Below are positions 1 to 7,879 of a DNA stretch of 10,958 nt, one piece after another. The notes under the pieces were generated by a model that ran no database searches, had not been told where the DNA came from, and saw nothing but the letters and a program-made list of their open reading frames with translations. A program made the translations under genes and the position numbers. Source of the stretch: an uncultured bacterium (lineage in GTDB: Bacteria; Actinomycetota; Thermoleophilia; BMS3ABIN01); NCBI GenBank assembly GCA_913009925.1, contig CAJVWY010000022.1:1-10958 (forward strand), written 5' to 3'. The stretch's first letter is position 1. Each line of letters opens with the position of its first letter.

Positions 1-679
1 GGGAGTAGTTGACATCGTCGTGAGTGGCGGCATCCTCCACCGCCTCACTGATGGCTATGCCCAGACTGCCCAGCGATTCCGGGTCCTCTGCCAGTATCTT
101 CTGCCCCGACTGGGTACGGTCGGTGGGGCTGGCCAGCACCTCGGCGCCCCAGACCTCCATCATGCTTCGGCGGTAGGGTTTCTGGTTGTAGCTGACCTTG
201 ACCATGTAGACGGTGCATTCCATACCGAACATCTGGGTGGCCAGGGCCATGGCGCTGCCCCACTGGCCGGCGCCGGTCTCGGTGGCGATGCGCTTGATGC
301 CCGCCTCTTTGTTGTAGTAGGCCTGGGGCACTGCGGTGTTGGGCTTGTGGGAGCCGGCGGGGCTGACCCCCTCATACTTGTAATATATCTTCGCCGGCGT
401 ATCCAGCGCCTTCTCCAGCTGGAGAGCACGGATAAGCGGCGTGGGACGCCATAGCTTGTAGATCTCGTGGACTTCTTCGGGGATATCGATATACCGCTCC
501 GTGCTCACTTCCTGGCCGATGAGCGACATGGGGAAGATGGCGGAGAGGTCCTCCGGACCGATGGGTTTGCCGGTCCCGGGGTTGAGTGGCGGGCTGAGGC
601 TCCCCTCCGGCATGTCCGGGGCGATGTTGTACCACCGGGTGGGAAGCTTGTCTTCAGAGAGTATCGTCTTGATAGCCAT
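1..679 (-). CDS. trpB: Tryptophan synthase beta chain, TrpB2 type (N-terminal half, cut by the window edge)
   Basis: PLP enzyme that condenses indole with L-serine to give L-tryptophan in the cytoplasm. The window shows the first 226 codons; the 3' half lies beyond base 1. The start is ATG at 679-677, preceded by GGAGG (688-684) with a 4-base spacer. The N-terminus (MAIKTILSEDKLPTRWYNI) and the long leader before the PLP domain are typical of the TrpB2 branch, not of the TrpB1 that pairs with TrpA. The motif GSHKPNTA places the Schiff-base lysine at residue 112, followed by ETGAGQWGSA (residues 134-143), the substrate-loop signature. No trpA or other trp gene is seen upstream, where the neighbour is a pilus-type protein, so it looks like a stand-alone TrpB2. 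Known for the family: TrpB2 often works without TrpA on free indole, or replaces TrpB1. Family assignment is firm; its role as main or salvage enzyme is inference. Confidence 0.93.
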   Translation of the reverse strand, partial: MAIKTILSEDKLPTRWYNIAPDMPEGSLSPPLNPGTGKPIGPEDLSAIFPMSLIGQEVSTERYIDIPEEVHEIYKLWRPTPLIRALQLEKALDTPAKIYYKYEGVSPAGSHKPNTAVPQAYYNKEAGIKRIATETGAGQWGSAMALATQMFGMECTVYMVKVSYNQKPYRRSMMEVWGAEVLASPTDRTQSGQKILAEDPESLGSLGIAISEAVEDAATHDDVNYS

Positions 680-722
680 AGGACCTCCATACGCTTTTGC
701 TGTGCTGGTGTGTGAACTCTAG

Positions 723-762
723 CTTGCCGGAGCCGGGATGGCAAGTATCCCTGGAGCCAGGG
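723..762 (-). terminator. Two adjacent inverted repeats between the pilus-like gene and trpB2
   Basis: The 85-base gap holds two short hairpins. One is a perfect 6-bp inverted repeat, CCCTGG/CCAGGG (749-762), almost abutting the stop of the pilus-like gene. The other has arms CTTGCC (723-728) and GGCAAG (740-745) around an 11-base GC-rich loop. Both lie downstream of the pilus-like stop on the minus strand and upstream of the trpB2 ribosome binding site. Neither is followed by a clear T-run, so intrinsic termination is only one reading. A leader structure for trpB2 is another, but no Trp-rich leader peptide was found. Confidence 0.35.
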
Positions 763-764
763 GT

Positions 765-1220
765 CTACGCTTCCGAGGTGTAAGCCGTGCTCTGCTGGCG
801 GGTCAGTTCCTTTAGTTTGGGAATATATTTAAAAACATAGGTCTCGGTGCCCATGGAGCAGCTGATCTTATAGGTATGGCCGTACTCCTTACGGATCTCG
901 AACTCCTCGAAGACCATGCCCTCGGCTTCACAGATGTCGGCGGCGGCGTTCTCGGCCTTGACATCGCTTTTCTCGGTATCTAAGACAAACTTGGCCTGTC
1001 TGGCCGCCTTGTCGGTCACCTCTTCCACCCGGCGATAGGTGGAGAACACAGCAATCCCGTCGATGACCAGAATACCGATGACCAGGGTGAGGATTCCCAG
1101 GAAGATGATGTTGCCCATGATGCCGCCGTCCTCATCACGGAGGAGGCGCAAAAGGATGCCGCCTGGTCCATCACGGCGCGTTCGGCGCTCAGTCATGCTG
1201 CCGGTCACCTTCTTCATCAT
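765..1220 (-). CDS. TadE/TadG-like single-span membrane protein
   Basis: Small protein of 151 residues with a basic N-terminus, a motif RDEDGG (29-33) just before one strong hydrophobic helix (about 38-60), then a charged periplasm- or surface-facing domain. This layout matches the N-terminal segment of Flp pilus-assembly TadE/TadG-like proteins, which sit in the membrane as pseudopilin-like subunits. The C-terminal domain has two cysteines (97 and 121) that could form a disulfide. Its ATG overlaps the stop of the upstream secreted-protein gene (ATGA), implying translational coupling. An alternative start is Met9 (1196-1194), which has a good AGGTGA eight bases upstream, better than anything before Met1. 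No tadA, tadB, tadC, prepilin peptidase or flp gene is in the window, so a true pilus role is unproven. It may instead be a small partner of the upstream protein. Confidence 0.6.
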   Translation of the reverse strand: MMKKVTGSMTERRTRRDGPGGILLRLLRDEDGGIMGNIIFLGILTLVIGILVIDGIAVFSTYRRVEEVTDKAARQAKFVLDTEKSDVKAENAAADICEAEGMVFEEFEIRKEYGHTYKISCSMGTETYVFKYIPKLKELTRQQSTAYTSEA

Positions 1221-3295
1221 TTAGCCACACTCTTTGATTTCGGCGGCTTGCTGCTCACTCCTGCCGGTCTTATCACAAAGAAGTAATACAAGCCGCCGGC
1301 AAACAGCGCCGCCACGGCTGCGATGACCACGATCCAGACCCGGCCCGATATGGGATGGATCATGGCGCTGTCCTCGGCGATGATGGTGTCACCGGAGCTG
1401 ACGGAAGCCGAAAGCCGGTTCCAGCCGTCCGTACGGAACGGTACCTGGATGGTTTGGGCGCCCGGCTCGACCCTGATCTCCGTCTGGAAGTCCTCCGTCA
1501 GTTCCACACCATCTCCCCCCAGGGCAAGGTTCAGGTTGAAGGCGTGGGGGGCGCTGTTGCTGATGGTAATGGTAGCCGTCCCCTCCATGTCCCGCTGCAA
1601 CCAGGGTGTGTCCACATCAATCTTCAGGCTATCGAACTCATCACCGGTGATCCGTTCGATGGCGTCCAGGTATTCCAGTCCCCGGTTGACGTCCTCAGGT
1701 CGCGCCTCCTCCCCCGCCAGGTAATTGCTCTCGGCGGTGAACAGCAGCTTGGAAAGATCGAGCAGCACCGGTTCGTGGGAATCCACCGCCGCCCGGTAGT
1801 CCTCGTACCTGCCGTGTACCCGGGACAGGCGCTGGTAGTAGGTCTGCGCCAGGTAGCCGGTAGTGGGATCGATGTACTTGAGCAAGGTGACCGGCTCCGT
1901 ATCCGGGCGATACTTGTCCCTGGCCTCAGCCAGGGTGAGGGTGTTGACCCAGCCGCCTTTGGACAGTGCCTGGTAAACCCGGTCGCGTGAATCAGCGGTA
2001 AGCGCCGGCGGCGAGGCGGCAGCGGCCACCAGCAGCGGCCCCCCTTCGCCGGTGGCGTAGGCGTTGGCCAGCACGGCCATGAAGGCCGCCGGGTCGGGTT
2101 CTCTGCCCAACAACGCCGCCGAGGCGCCGTCATCGGCGAAGAAACCGGTGATCCTCTCGCCGCTTACGTCACGGATACGATGGGAGACGGCCCCCTGTTT
2201 CAGCTCACCGGCGATGTCGGCCCGGCTGCTGCCGGCCAGCACGGTATAATCATTGCCGGTGGCAGCCAAGTACCTGAGTGAATCGGTGGTAATCTCCAGT
2301 CCGGGCGCGTAGGCCCCCTCCGGTTCGGCGGTCAGCAACAGGGCCCCGGTGAGCGTATCGTCGCCGATGCGATACTGGCTGTTGCCATCGCTCCATCCCT
2401 CTTTGGCCAGCAACGGCAGGCGGGTGAAGGCATATGGTGAGGACAGCACCTCGGTGTTATCGGCTGCCGCCATGTCCCCCAGGCTCTTCAGGCAGGCCGT
2501 GGCATCAGCCGCTTCCATGGAATCCGCCGGATATTCGGTGACTCCCTCTTCCCGCCGCAGCGCGAAACCGTCACCCAGGTCCTGTAGCTGATCCAGCAGC
2601 AGGGGCTCGATAGCGTAAACGGTTTTGATTCCAGGGTAATCCGTGGTGATCTGTAGATGCTGCAACAGGCTGTCGGCCGCGCGCGGCTGGTTACGGCAGC
2701 GGTCCAGCAGGCCCATGGACAGGAACTCGCCCCCGGGGTTTCTTTCCGGCGGCCCGCTGATAGTGAAGAGCATGACCAGGTCCAGCGGCTCCCTCTGGTC
2801 CGGAGCGACGATGGCCAGCCAGGTGCTTGCCGCCAGCAGTTCTCCCCCGTCACCGGCCAGGGTCACCCTCACCGGGTAGCCGCCGGGCTCCAGCCCCAGG
2901 GCGGCGGTATCCGTCGTATAATCCATGACCTGCTCGCCGGTCAGGTCCAGTTCCGCCTCGATCGGCTCGTCCTCCAGGGCTTCCCCATCAAAGATGCCGG
3001 ACGCCGTCGGCGAGGCGGGCGGATACACCTCCAGCACCAGGTCGCCGCTCAGCGCCTGCCCGCCGGTATCGATGGTTATGCTGAAAGTGATATCGTCTCC
3101 GGGCTGGTAGACAAGTTCGTCGGTGCCGACGGTCATGGATGCGTCCGCCGGTTGTGCCAGGCCGCCGCCTGTGAACAATGGGCTGATGAGCGCCAGGAGA
3201 ATGAAGAGTAAAAGCAGCGCCGGCCAGATCATGGCCACGCGGACAAGACTGATATGCCTGGTAGATACTGTCAAAGGTGCCGTCTCTGCCACCAA
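1217..3295 (-). CDS. Large secreted, C-terminally membrane-anchored protein (DUF6049-like / GH57-like)
   Basis: Protein of 692 residues with a hydrophobic signal helix (about 22-42), a beta-rich Ig or macroglobulin-like domain (about 55-165, starting near VGTDELVYQPGDDI), a central alpha/beta region (about 170-560), a second Ig-like domain (about 565-645), one transmembrane helix (about 652-676) and a basic cytoplasmic tail. The line GIKTVYAIEPLLLDQLQDL (222-240) resembles the 'P...DPaLLd' segment of actinobacterial DUF6049 proteins and of GH57-type polysaccharide-active enzymes. I did not find a clear catalytic pair, so enzymatic activity is not claimed. Most of the protein would be outside the cell with only the tail inside. 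The start is uncertain: TTG 3295 and GTG 3292 are followed by a 20-residue n-region, while ATG at Met22 leaves a short signal peptide; none has a clear Shine-Dalgarno. It is coupled by an ATGA overlap to the pilus-like gene, so they are probably co-expressed. Confidence 0.62.
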   Translation of the reverse strand: MVAETAPLTVSTRHISLVRVAMIWPALLLLFILLALISPLFTGGGLAQPADASMTVGTDELVYQPGDDITFSITIDTGGQALSGDLVLEVYPPASPTASGIFDGEALEDEPIEAELDLTGEQVMDYTTDTAALGLEPGGYPVRVTLAGDGGELLAASTWLAIVAPDQREPLDLVMLFTISGPPERNPGGEFLSMGLLDRCRNQPRAADSLLQHLQITTDYPGIKTVYAIEPLLLDQLQDLGDGFALRREEGVTEYPADSMEAADATACLKSLGDMAAADNTEVLSSPYAFTRLPLLAKEGWSDGNSQYRIGDDTLTGALLLTAEPEGAYAPGLEITTDSLRYLAATGNDYTVLAGSSRADIAGELKQGAVSHRIRDVSGERITGFFADDGASAALLGREPDPAAFMAVLANAYATGEGGPLLVAAAASPPALTADSRDRVYQALSKGGWVNTLTLAEARDKYRPDTEPVTLLKYIDPTTGYLAQTYYQRLSRVHGRYEDYRAAVDSHEPVLLDLSKLLFTAESNYLAGEEARPEDVNRGLEYLDAIERITGDEFDSLKIDVDTPWLQRDMEGTATITISNSAPHAFNLNLALGGDGVELTEDFQTEIRVEPGAQTIQVPFRTDGWNRLSASVSSGDTIIAEDSAMIHPISGRVWIVVIAAVAALFAGGLYYFFVIRPAGVSSKPPKSKSVAK

Positions 3296-3375
3296 CCGTG
3301 CGCGTATGATACCATAGGCGCCAATATCAGCGGAGTACCAGGAAGCGTGATGCTCCTCATTCTAGTTTCTATCAG
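3296..3375. promoter_or_regulatory. Divergent intergenic region shared by the secreted-protein gene and otsB
   Basis: This 80-base gap must hold the promoters of two genes transcribed away from each other, unless either is read from further upstream. On the minus strand, TATCAT (3311-3306) would put a transcription start close to the TTG/GTG codons at 3295/3292, suggesting a nearly leaderless mRNA; no convincing -35 box is present. Neither flanking gene has a visible Shine-Dalgarno. Confidence 0.35.
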
Positions 3376-4221
3376 ATGAGCCATAAATCCTTGCAAAAGG
3401 AACTGCCGGACCCCAGCCCGCTGGATGATATCCAGCGGGAACTGGAACCACTGGTCGCCGAACCCGGCAAAGCCGCGATCCTGCTCGACCTGGACGGGAC
3501 CCTGGCGCCCATCGTGCCGCGGCCGGAAGATGTGACCGTGCCGCCGCCGGTACTGAGGCTGATACGCACGCTGACCCACAGCTATCTGGTGGTTGCCATC
3601 GTCAGCGGCCGCTCCGCCAACGCCGCCAGGCGCATCGTCGGCAACGCCGAGCTGGCCTATATAGGCAACCATGGACTCGAGACCATGATACCGGGCCATT
3701 CCATCGTGGTCAGCGAAGAGGTCCAGCCTTACCTTGCCGCCATGGGAGAGCTGGCGGACAGGATCTCCCTGGAGGCCAGGACCGAGGCGGGGGTCTGGCT
3801 GGAGGATAAGACCACCACCCTCTCCTACCACTACCGCCGCGCACCCGACCGGGACGCAGCCCTGGATTTTATCCGGGAAAAGATTATTCCCGAAGCGGAG
3901 AGGCTGGGACTCAAGGTCAGCAACGGACGCATGGTAGTGGAGATACGCCCGCCGGTAGAGATAAACAAGGGGGTGAGCGTAGGCAGGCTGCTGGACCGTC
4001 TTTCCGCCAGGAGAGCGATCTACGCCGGGGATGACACTACCGATATCGATGCCTTCAAGGAGCTGCGGCAACGGCGCCGGCGGAAGGGAAACGTGATGAT
4101 CAACGTGGGCGTGATATCCCCGGAGATGCCCAAAACGCTGCCGCGCTACTGTGACCTGATGGTGGCCCGGACCAGCGGCGTGGAATCATTGTTACAGATC
4201 CTTGCCGGCGAGGAACCATAA
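3376..4221 (+). CDS. otsB: Trehalose-6-phosphate phosphatase (HAD superfamily)
   Basis: Hydrolyses trehalose 6-phosphate to trehalose and phosphate in the cytoplasm, the second step of the OtsA-OtsB route to this compatible solute. All four HAD motifs are visible in order: DLDGT (38-42, nucleophile Asp38 and acid/base Asp40), SGRS (77-80), Lys198 in EINKG, and GDDTTD (218-223) for Mg binding. The segment IGNHGLE (96-102) is typical of this family's substrate region. The length, 281 residues, is normal for single-domain OtsB. ATG 3376 is the first start in frame, but no Shine-Dalgarno precedes it, so the mRNA could have a very short leader. otsA is not in the window. The sel genes follow on the same strand after 43 bases, so read-through into them is possible. 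A related sugar-phosphate phosphatase role is less likely given the motif set. Confidence 0.9.
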   Translation: MSHKSLQKELPDPSPLDDIQRELEPLVAEPGKAAILLDLDGTLAPIVPRPEDVTVPPPVLRLIRTLTHSYLVVAIVSGRSANAARRIVGNAELAYIGNHGLETMIPGHSIVVSEEVQPYLAAMGELADRISLEARTEAGVWLEDKTTTLSYHYRRAPDRDAALDFIREKIIPEAERLGLKVSNGRMVVEIRPPVEINKGVSVGRLLDRLSARRAIYAGDDTTDIDAFKELRQRRRRKGNVMINVGVISPEMPKTLPRYCDLMVARTSGVESLLQILAGEEP

Positions 4222-4264
4222 AGCATAGAAGCTGTTTTTTCCAACAGGAGACCACGGAGGTCAT

Positions 4265-4474
4265 ATGTGCAACCCCGAGTTCGAAGATGGCGTAAGAGAT
4301 AAAGTTCGCAAGCTGATCGTGCACACCGGCGAGTTGCGGCTGAAGTTCAGCGACATCGAGGAGGGCCACCGGGAAGGCAACCTGGACAGGGAAGGGCTGG
4401 GCGAGCTCAACCAGGTCGTCCACCTGCTGGAAAAGGACGCCGCCGAGTTCGAAAGGCTGCTGGAGCTCTCCTGA
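4265..4474 (+). CDS. Uncharacterised 69-residue protein coupled to selA
   Basis: I do not recognise a family. The protein is small, acidic and highly charged, has no membrane segment, and reads as mostly helical, with a C-terminal half rich in Leu and Glu (HLLEKDAAEFERLLEL) that could form an amphipathic or coiled helix. A single cysteine sits at position 2 (MCNPEFED). It has the best ribosome binding site nearby: GGAGG at 4256-4260 with a 4-base spacer to ATG 4265. Its stop at 4472-4474 lies 2 bases before the TTG start of selA, which itself has a poor binding site, so SelA translation probably depends on ribosomes finishing this frame. Coding is supported by codon choice like its neighbours and by the position. 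A role in selenium metabolism is inferred from position only; a simple leader frame for selA is the alternative. Confidence 0.78.
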   Translation: MCNPEFEDGVRDKVRKLIVHTGELRLKFSDIEEGHREGNLDREGLGELNQVVHLLEKDAAEFERLLELS

Positions 4475-4476
4475 CC

Positions 4477-5904
4477 TTGGCCGCCGGCAAGAAGATATCC
4501 GCCAGTCAGACGGGAATGCTCAGGGCTCTGCCCTCGGTGGAGGAGGTCCTGGAATCACCGGAGCTGACAACTGCGTTGGCTGAGTACGGCCACCGGCTGG
4601 TAACCGACGCCTCCCGCGCGGTTATCGAGCGACGGCGCGAATCCATTCTGGCGGGTGACCCGGTGGATGAGGACTCCCTCGCCGCCGGCAGCATCGCTGC
4701 TGCCGCCGCAGAGGAGGCCGGCCGCATTCAGAGCCCCAGCCTCCGGCCGCTCATCAACGCCACCGGCGTGGTGGTCCACACCAACCTGGGCCGTTCGGTG
4801 CTGGCAGCCGAAGCCATGCGGGCGGTGGAAGCGGTATCCCTCTCCTACTCCAACCTGGAATACGACCTCGCTGCGGGCCAGCGCGGTTCCCGCCATGACC
4901 ATATCACCGAGATCATCGTTGAGCTTACCGGCGCCGAAGAGGCGCTGGTGGTAAACAATAACGCCGCTGCCGTGCTGCTGGCGCTGGCTACCTTCGCGGC
5001 GGGGAAAGAGGTGGTGGTCTCCCGGGGCGAACTGATCGAGATAGGCGGCTCATTCCGCATCCCCGACATCATGGCCTCCAGCACAGCCAGGCTGGTGGAG
5101 GTGGGCACCACCAACAAGACCAAGTTAGCTGATTACCAGGAAGCCATCGGCCCCGGGACCGCCATGCTGCTGCATGTCCATTCCAGTAATTACGCCGTGG
5201 TCGGCTTTACGGCGGAAGTAGCCGCGGAGGAGTTGGCCCGGCTGGGGCATGAACACGGCCTGGTGGTTACCCACGACCTGGGCAGCGGCGTGCTGGCGGA
5301 TATCCCGGCCTTTAAGGATGAACCCTCGGTGTTTGACAGCCTTGGGGCGGGAATCGATGTGGTCACCTTCAGCGGCGACAAGCTGCTGGGCGGGCCCCAG
5401 GCAGGCGTGGTGGTGGGCAAGGCTGAGTTCATCAGCAAAATGAAGGCCCATCCCATGGCCCGCGCCATGCGGGTGGACAAGATGACCCTGGCGGCGCTGC
5501 AGGCGACTCTGGCCCTGTACCTCGATCCCGAGGAAGCCCTCAGGAAGATCCCCACCCTGCGCATGCTCAGCGAAAACGACCAGACGCTCAAGGCCCGCGC
5601 CGGCGACCTGGTCGCCGGCGCGGGCGTAGCCGTCGGAGAAGCGGGGGCCGTTCAGCTGGAGCAGGCCGCATCCAAGGTCGGCGGCGGCGCCCTGCCGTTG
5701 CTGGAGCTGGATTCCTGGGTCTGCGCCGTGAGCCCGGTCATCATGTCGGTGGACGAGCTGGCGGCACGGCTGAGGCAGACGGACCCGCCGGTCATCGGCC
5801 GCATCCAGAAGGATAGGCTGCTGCTGGACGCCCGCACGGTGCTGCCGGAGCAGGTGGAGGCCGTCGCCGCCGCGTTTGAACAGGTATTTGACACCGAAAA
5901 GTAG
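4477..5904 (+). CDS. selA: L-seryl-tRNA(Sec) selenium transferase
   Basis: PLP enzyme that converts Ser-tRNA(Sec) to Sec-tRNA(Sec) using selenophosphate; the bacterial enzyme is a homodecamer. The 475 residues match the usual length. The N-terminal tRNA-binding domain starts with MLRALPSVEEVL (14-25), aligning with the start of known SelA proteins. The PLP domain shows NATGVVVHTNLGRS (94-107), VNNNAAAVLL (159-168), SRGELIEIGGSFRIPD (182-197), HDLGSG (266-271) and FSGDKLLGGPQAG (298-310), with Lys302 as the PLP lysine. The C-terminus keeps PPVIGRI, as in the family. The chosen start is TTG 4477, two bases after the small upstream gene; ATG 4516 (Met14) would cut into the conserved N-terminus. 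selB begins 6 bases after the stop, making an operon with selB and probably selC. Assignment is essentially certain. Confidence 0.97.
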   Translation: MAAGKKISASQTGMLRALPSVEEVLESPELTTALAEYGHRLVTDASRAVIERRRESILAGDPVDEDSLAAGSIAAAAAEEAGRIQSPSLRPLINATGVVVHTNLGRSVLAAEAMRAVEAVSLSYSNLEYDLAAGQRGSRHDHITEIIVELTGAEEALVVNNNAAAVLLALATFAAGKEVVVSRGELIEIGGSFRIPDIMASSTARLVEVGTTNKTKLADYQEAIGPGTAMLLHVHSSNYAVVGFTAEVAAEELARLGHEHGLVVTHDLGSGVLADIPAFKDEPSVFDSLGAGIDVVTFSGDKLLGGPQAGVVVGKAEFISKMKAHPMARAMRVDKMTLAALQATLALYLDPEEALRKIPTLRMLSENDQTLKARAGDLVAGAGVAVGEAGAVQLEQAASKVGGGALPLLELDSWVCAVSPVIMSVDELAARLRQTDPPVIGRIQKDRLLLDARTVLPEQVEAVAAAFEQVFDTEK

Positions 5905-5910
5905 TATTCC

Positions 5911-7827
5911 ATGAATGGACCCGACCGACACCTGGTCCTCGGCACCGCCGGACATATAGACCACGGCAAGACGGCGCTGATCAAGGCGCTGACCGGGGCC
6001 GACACCGACCGGCTCAAGGAGGAGAAGGAGCGCGGCATCTCCATCGAGCTGGGCTATGCCGAGCTGGAGTTACCCTCGGGTACCAGGTTAAGCGTAGTGG
6101 ATGTGCCCGGTCATGAACGCTTCGTACGCAACATGGTGGCCGGCGCCACCGGCATCGATATCTTCCTGCTGGTAGTGGCGGCGGATGACGGCGTCATGCC
6201 CCAGACCCGCGAGCATATGGCCATCATCGAGATGCTGGGCATCCCCCGGGGCGTAGTCACCATCACCAAGACCGACCTGGTGGATGAGGAGATGGTGGAA
6301 CTGGTAAAGGCGGACGTGGAGGAATTCCTGTCCGGGACCTCATATGCGGATACACCCCTGGTGGCCATCAGCTCCAAGACCGGCTCCGGCCTGCCGGGAT
6401 TGCTGGGGATACTGGAAACGGCGGCAGGGGAGAGCAAGGCCCATGAGGCCGGGGGACCGGCGCGCCTGCCGGTGGACCGTGTCTTCAGTCTCAAGGGTAT
6501 CGGCACCGTGGTCACCGGCACCCTCTGGTCCGGCACCATCTGCGCCGAAGACAGCGTCCGCGTTCTGCCGGAAGACCTGGAGGCCCGGGCCCGCTCCGTA
6601 CAGGTGCATGACCGGGAAGTGGAGTGTGCCGGCGCCGGCTCCCGCGTGGCCGTCAATATCACCGGCGTCGACAAGGACCGGCTGGTTCGCGGCCAGATGA
6701 TCGCCAAGGGCGATTTCACGCCCACCTACATGGTTGACGCCAGACTTAACCTGCTGCCCACGGCGCCGACGCTGAAGTACGGGGCCCAGGTGCGTTTCCA
6801 CCATGGCACCGCCGATGCCACCGCCAAGCTGATGTTCGCGGACCGGGAGCAGCTGGCTCCAGGCGACAGCTGTTACGCCCAGGTGCGGCTGAAAACCAAG
6901 ATCGTCCCCGCCAGGGGCGACCGCTTCATTATCCGCTCCCTTTCCCCGGTGACCACCATCGGTGGCGGCGTGGTCCTCGACCCCCATCCGCACAAGCACG
7001 GCATGGGCGGGGAGCATATAAAGCGGCTGGAGACGCTGGAGCGGGGAAAACCCGACGAGGTGGTCTCGCTGCTGCTGTCCGAGGCCCGTCCCGGAGGGCT
7101 GTCCTTCGGGGAACTTATGGCCGCCAGCGAGCTGCCGGCGGGCAAACTCCGGGAGATCCTGACAGACCCGGAGACGGCTACGGTGTTTTCGGATCAGGCG
7201 GGTGAACTCTACTTCCACCCGCAGGCGGTCACCGATTTCAACGATAGTGTGCTGGAGGCTCTTGCCCGGCGGCAGGAGGATTCTCCCGCCGAACCCAGCC
7301 TCAGTCTCGACCGGCTGGGCAAGGCGGTCTCACTGGCTGAAGACAGCCGTGATTTTCAGGTGATGCTGACGGCGCTGGCCGCTACCGGCAAGATAACCGC
7401 CAAAGGCCGGCGCTATGCGCTGGCCAGCGCCGAGGCCAGACTCTCCGGCTCCCAGAAACGGCTGCTGGACAGGATCAAGGCCCTGCTGGATGAGGGCGGA
7501 TCATCTCCGCCCACGCTCAAAGAGCTGGAATCGGCGGCAGGCGCCGATAAAGGAGAACTTAAACTGGTGCTGGGACTGCTGGTGGAGAACGGCAACGCCG
7601 TCAGGATCAAGCCCGATCTGTTCTACGCCGCCGCCCCGCTGGACGCAGCCCGCGAGCAGCTCATCGCCCGCTGCCGCCAGGCCGGGCAGATCACCCTGGC
7701 GGAGTTCCGCGACATGCTGGGCGTCAGCCGCAAGTACGCCCAGGCCCTGCTGGAGTATTTCGACCGCACCGGGGTGACCCGTCGCATCGAGGACTACCGG
7801 ATCCTGAGAAAAAAAGCGGGTATATAA
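5911..7827 (+). CDS. selB: Selenocysteine-specific translation elongation factor
   Basis: GTPase that carries Sec-tRNA(Sec) to the ribosome and binds the SECIS hairpin of selenoprotein mRNAs so that UGA is read as selenocysteine. GTPase motifs are clear: GHIDHGKT (14-21, P-loop), ERGISIELGYA (40-50, switch I), DVPGHE (64-69, switch II) and TKTD (119-122, the NKxD position with a Thr as in several SelB proteins). EF-Tu-like beta-barrel domains follow to about residue 370, then the C-terminal winged-helix region that binds SECIS RNA. The last winged helix is well preserved from about 590 (ITLAEFRDMLGVSRKYAQAL) to the end. The total of 638 residues is normal. The start ATG 5911 is fixed by the conserved N-terminus, although no strong ribosome binding site precedes it; coupling to selA 6 bases upstream is likely. 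selC begins 52 bases after the stop. Confidence 0.97.
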   Translation: MNGPDRHLVLGTAGHIDHGKTALIKALTGADTDRLKEEKERGISIELGYAELELPSGTRLSVVDVPGHERFVRNMVAGATGIDIFLLVVAADDGVMPQTREHMAIIEMLGIPRGVVTITKTDLVDEEMVELVKADVEEFLSGTSYADTPLVAISSKTGSGLPGLLGILETAAGESKAHEAGGPARLPVDRVFSLKGIGTVVTGTLWSGTICAEDSVRVLPEDLEARARSVQVHDREVECAGAGSRVAVNITGVDKDRLVRGQMIAKGDFTPTYMVDARLNLLPTAPTLKYGAQVRFHHGTADATAKLMFADREQLAPGDSCYAQVRLKTKIVPARGDRFIIRSLSPVTTIGGGVVLDPHPHKHGMGGEHIKRLETLERGKPDEVVSLLLSEARPGGLSFGELMAASELPAGKLREILTDPETATVFSDQAGELYFHPQAVTDFNDSVLEALARRQEDSPAEPSLSLDRLGKAVSLAEDSRDFQVMLTALAATGKITAKGRRYALASAEARLSGSQKRLLDRIKALLDEGGSSPPTLKELESAAGADKGELKLVLGLLVENGNAVRIKPDLFYAAAPLDAAREQLIARCRQAGQITLAEFRDMLGVSRKYAQALLEYFDRTGVTRRIEDYRILRKKAGI

Positions 7828-7879
7828 AAGTTGCTCAAACGGGCCGACTCATTGTAAGTTGTAGGTGACCACTATCCGC

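Noticed and set aside
3271..4071. Long minus-strand open frame opposite otsB
   Set aside because: A shadow of the GC-rich codons of otsB, whose catalytic motifs are all present on the plus strand; the antisense product is low in complexity and resembles nothing.
4232..4247. CTGTT/AACAG hairpin with T-run between otsB and the sel genes, as a terminator
   Set aside because: Only 5 weak pairs, with the T-run inside the loop and not after the stem.
5125..7218. Long minus-strand open frames opposite selA and selB
   Set aside because: Codon-bias shadows; the plus-strand proteins are unmistakable and the antisense products look like His/Gln/Gly-rich noise.
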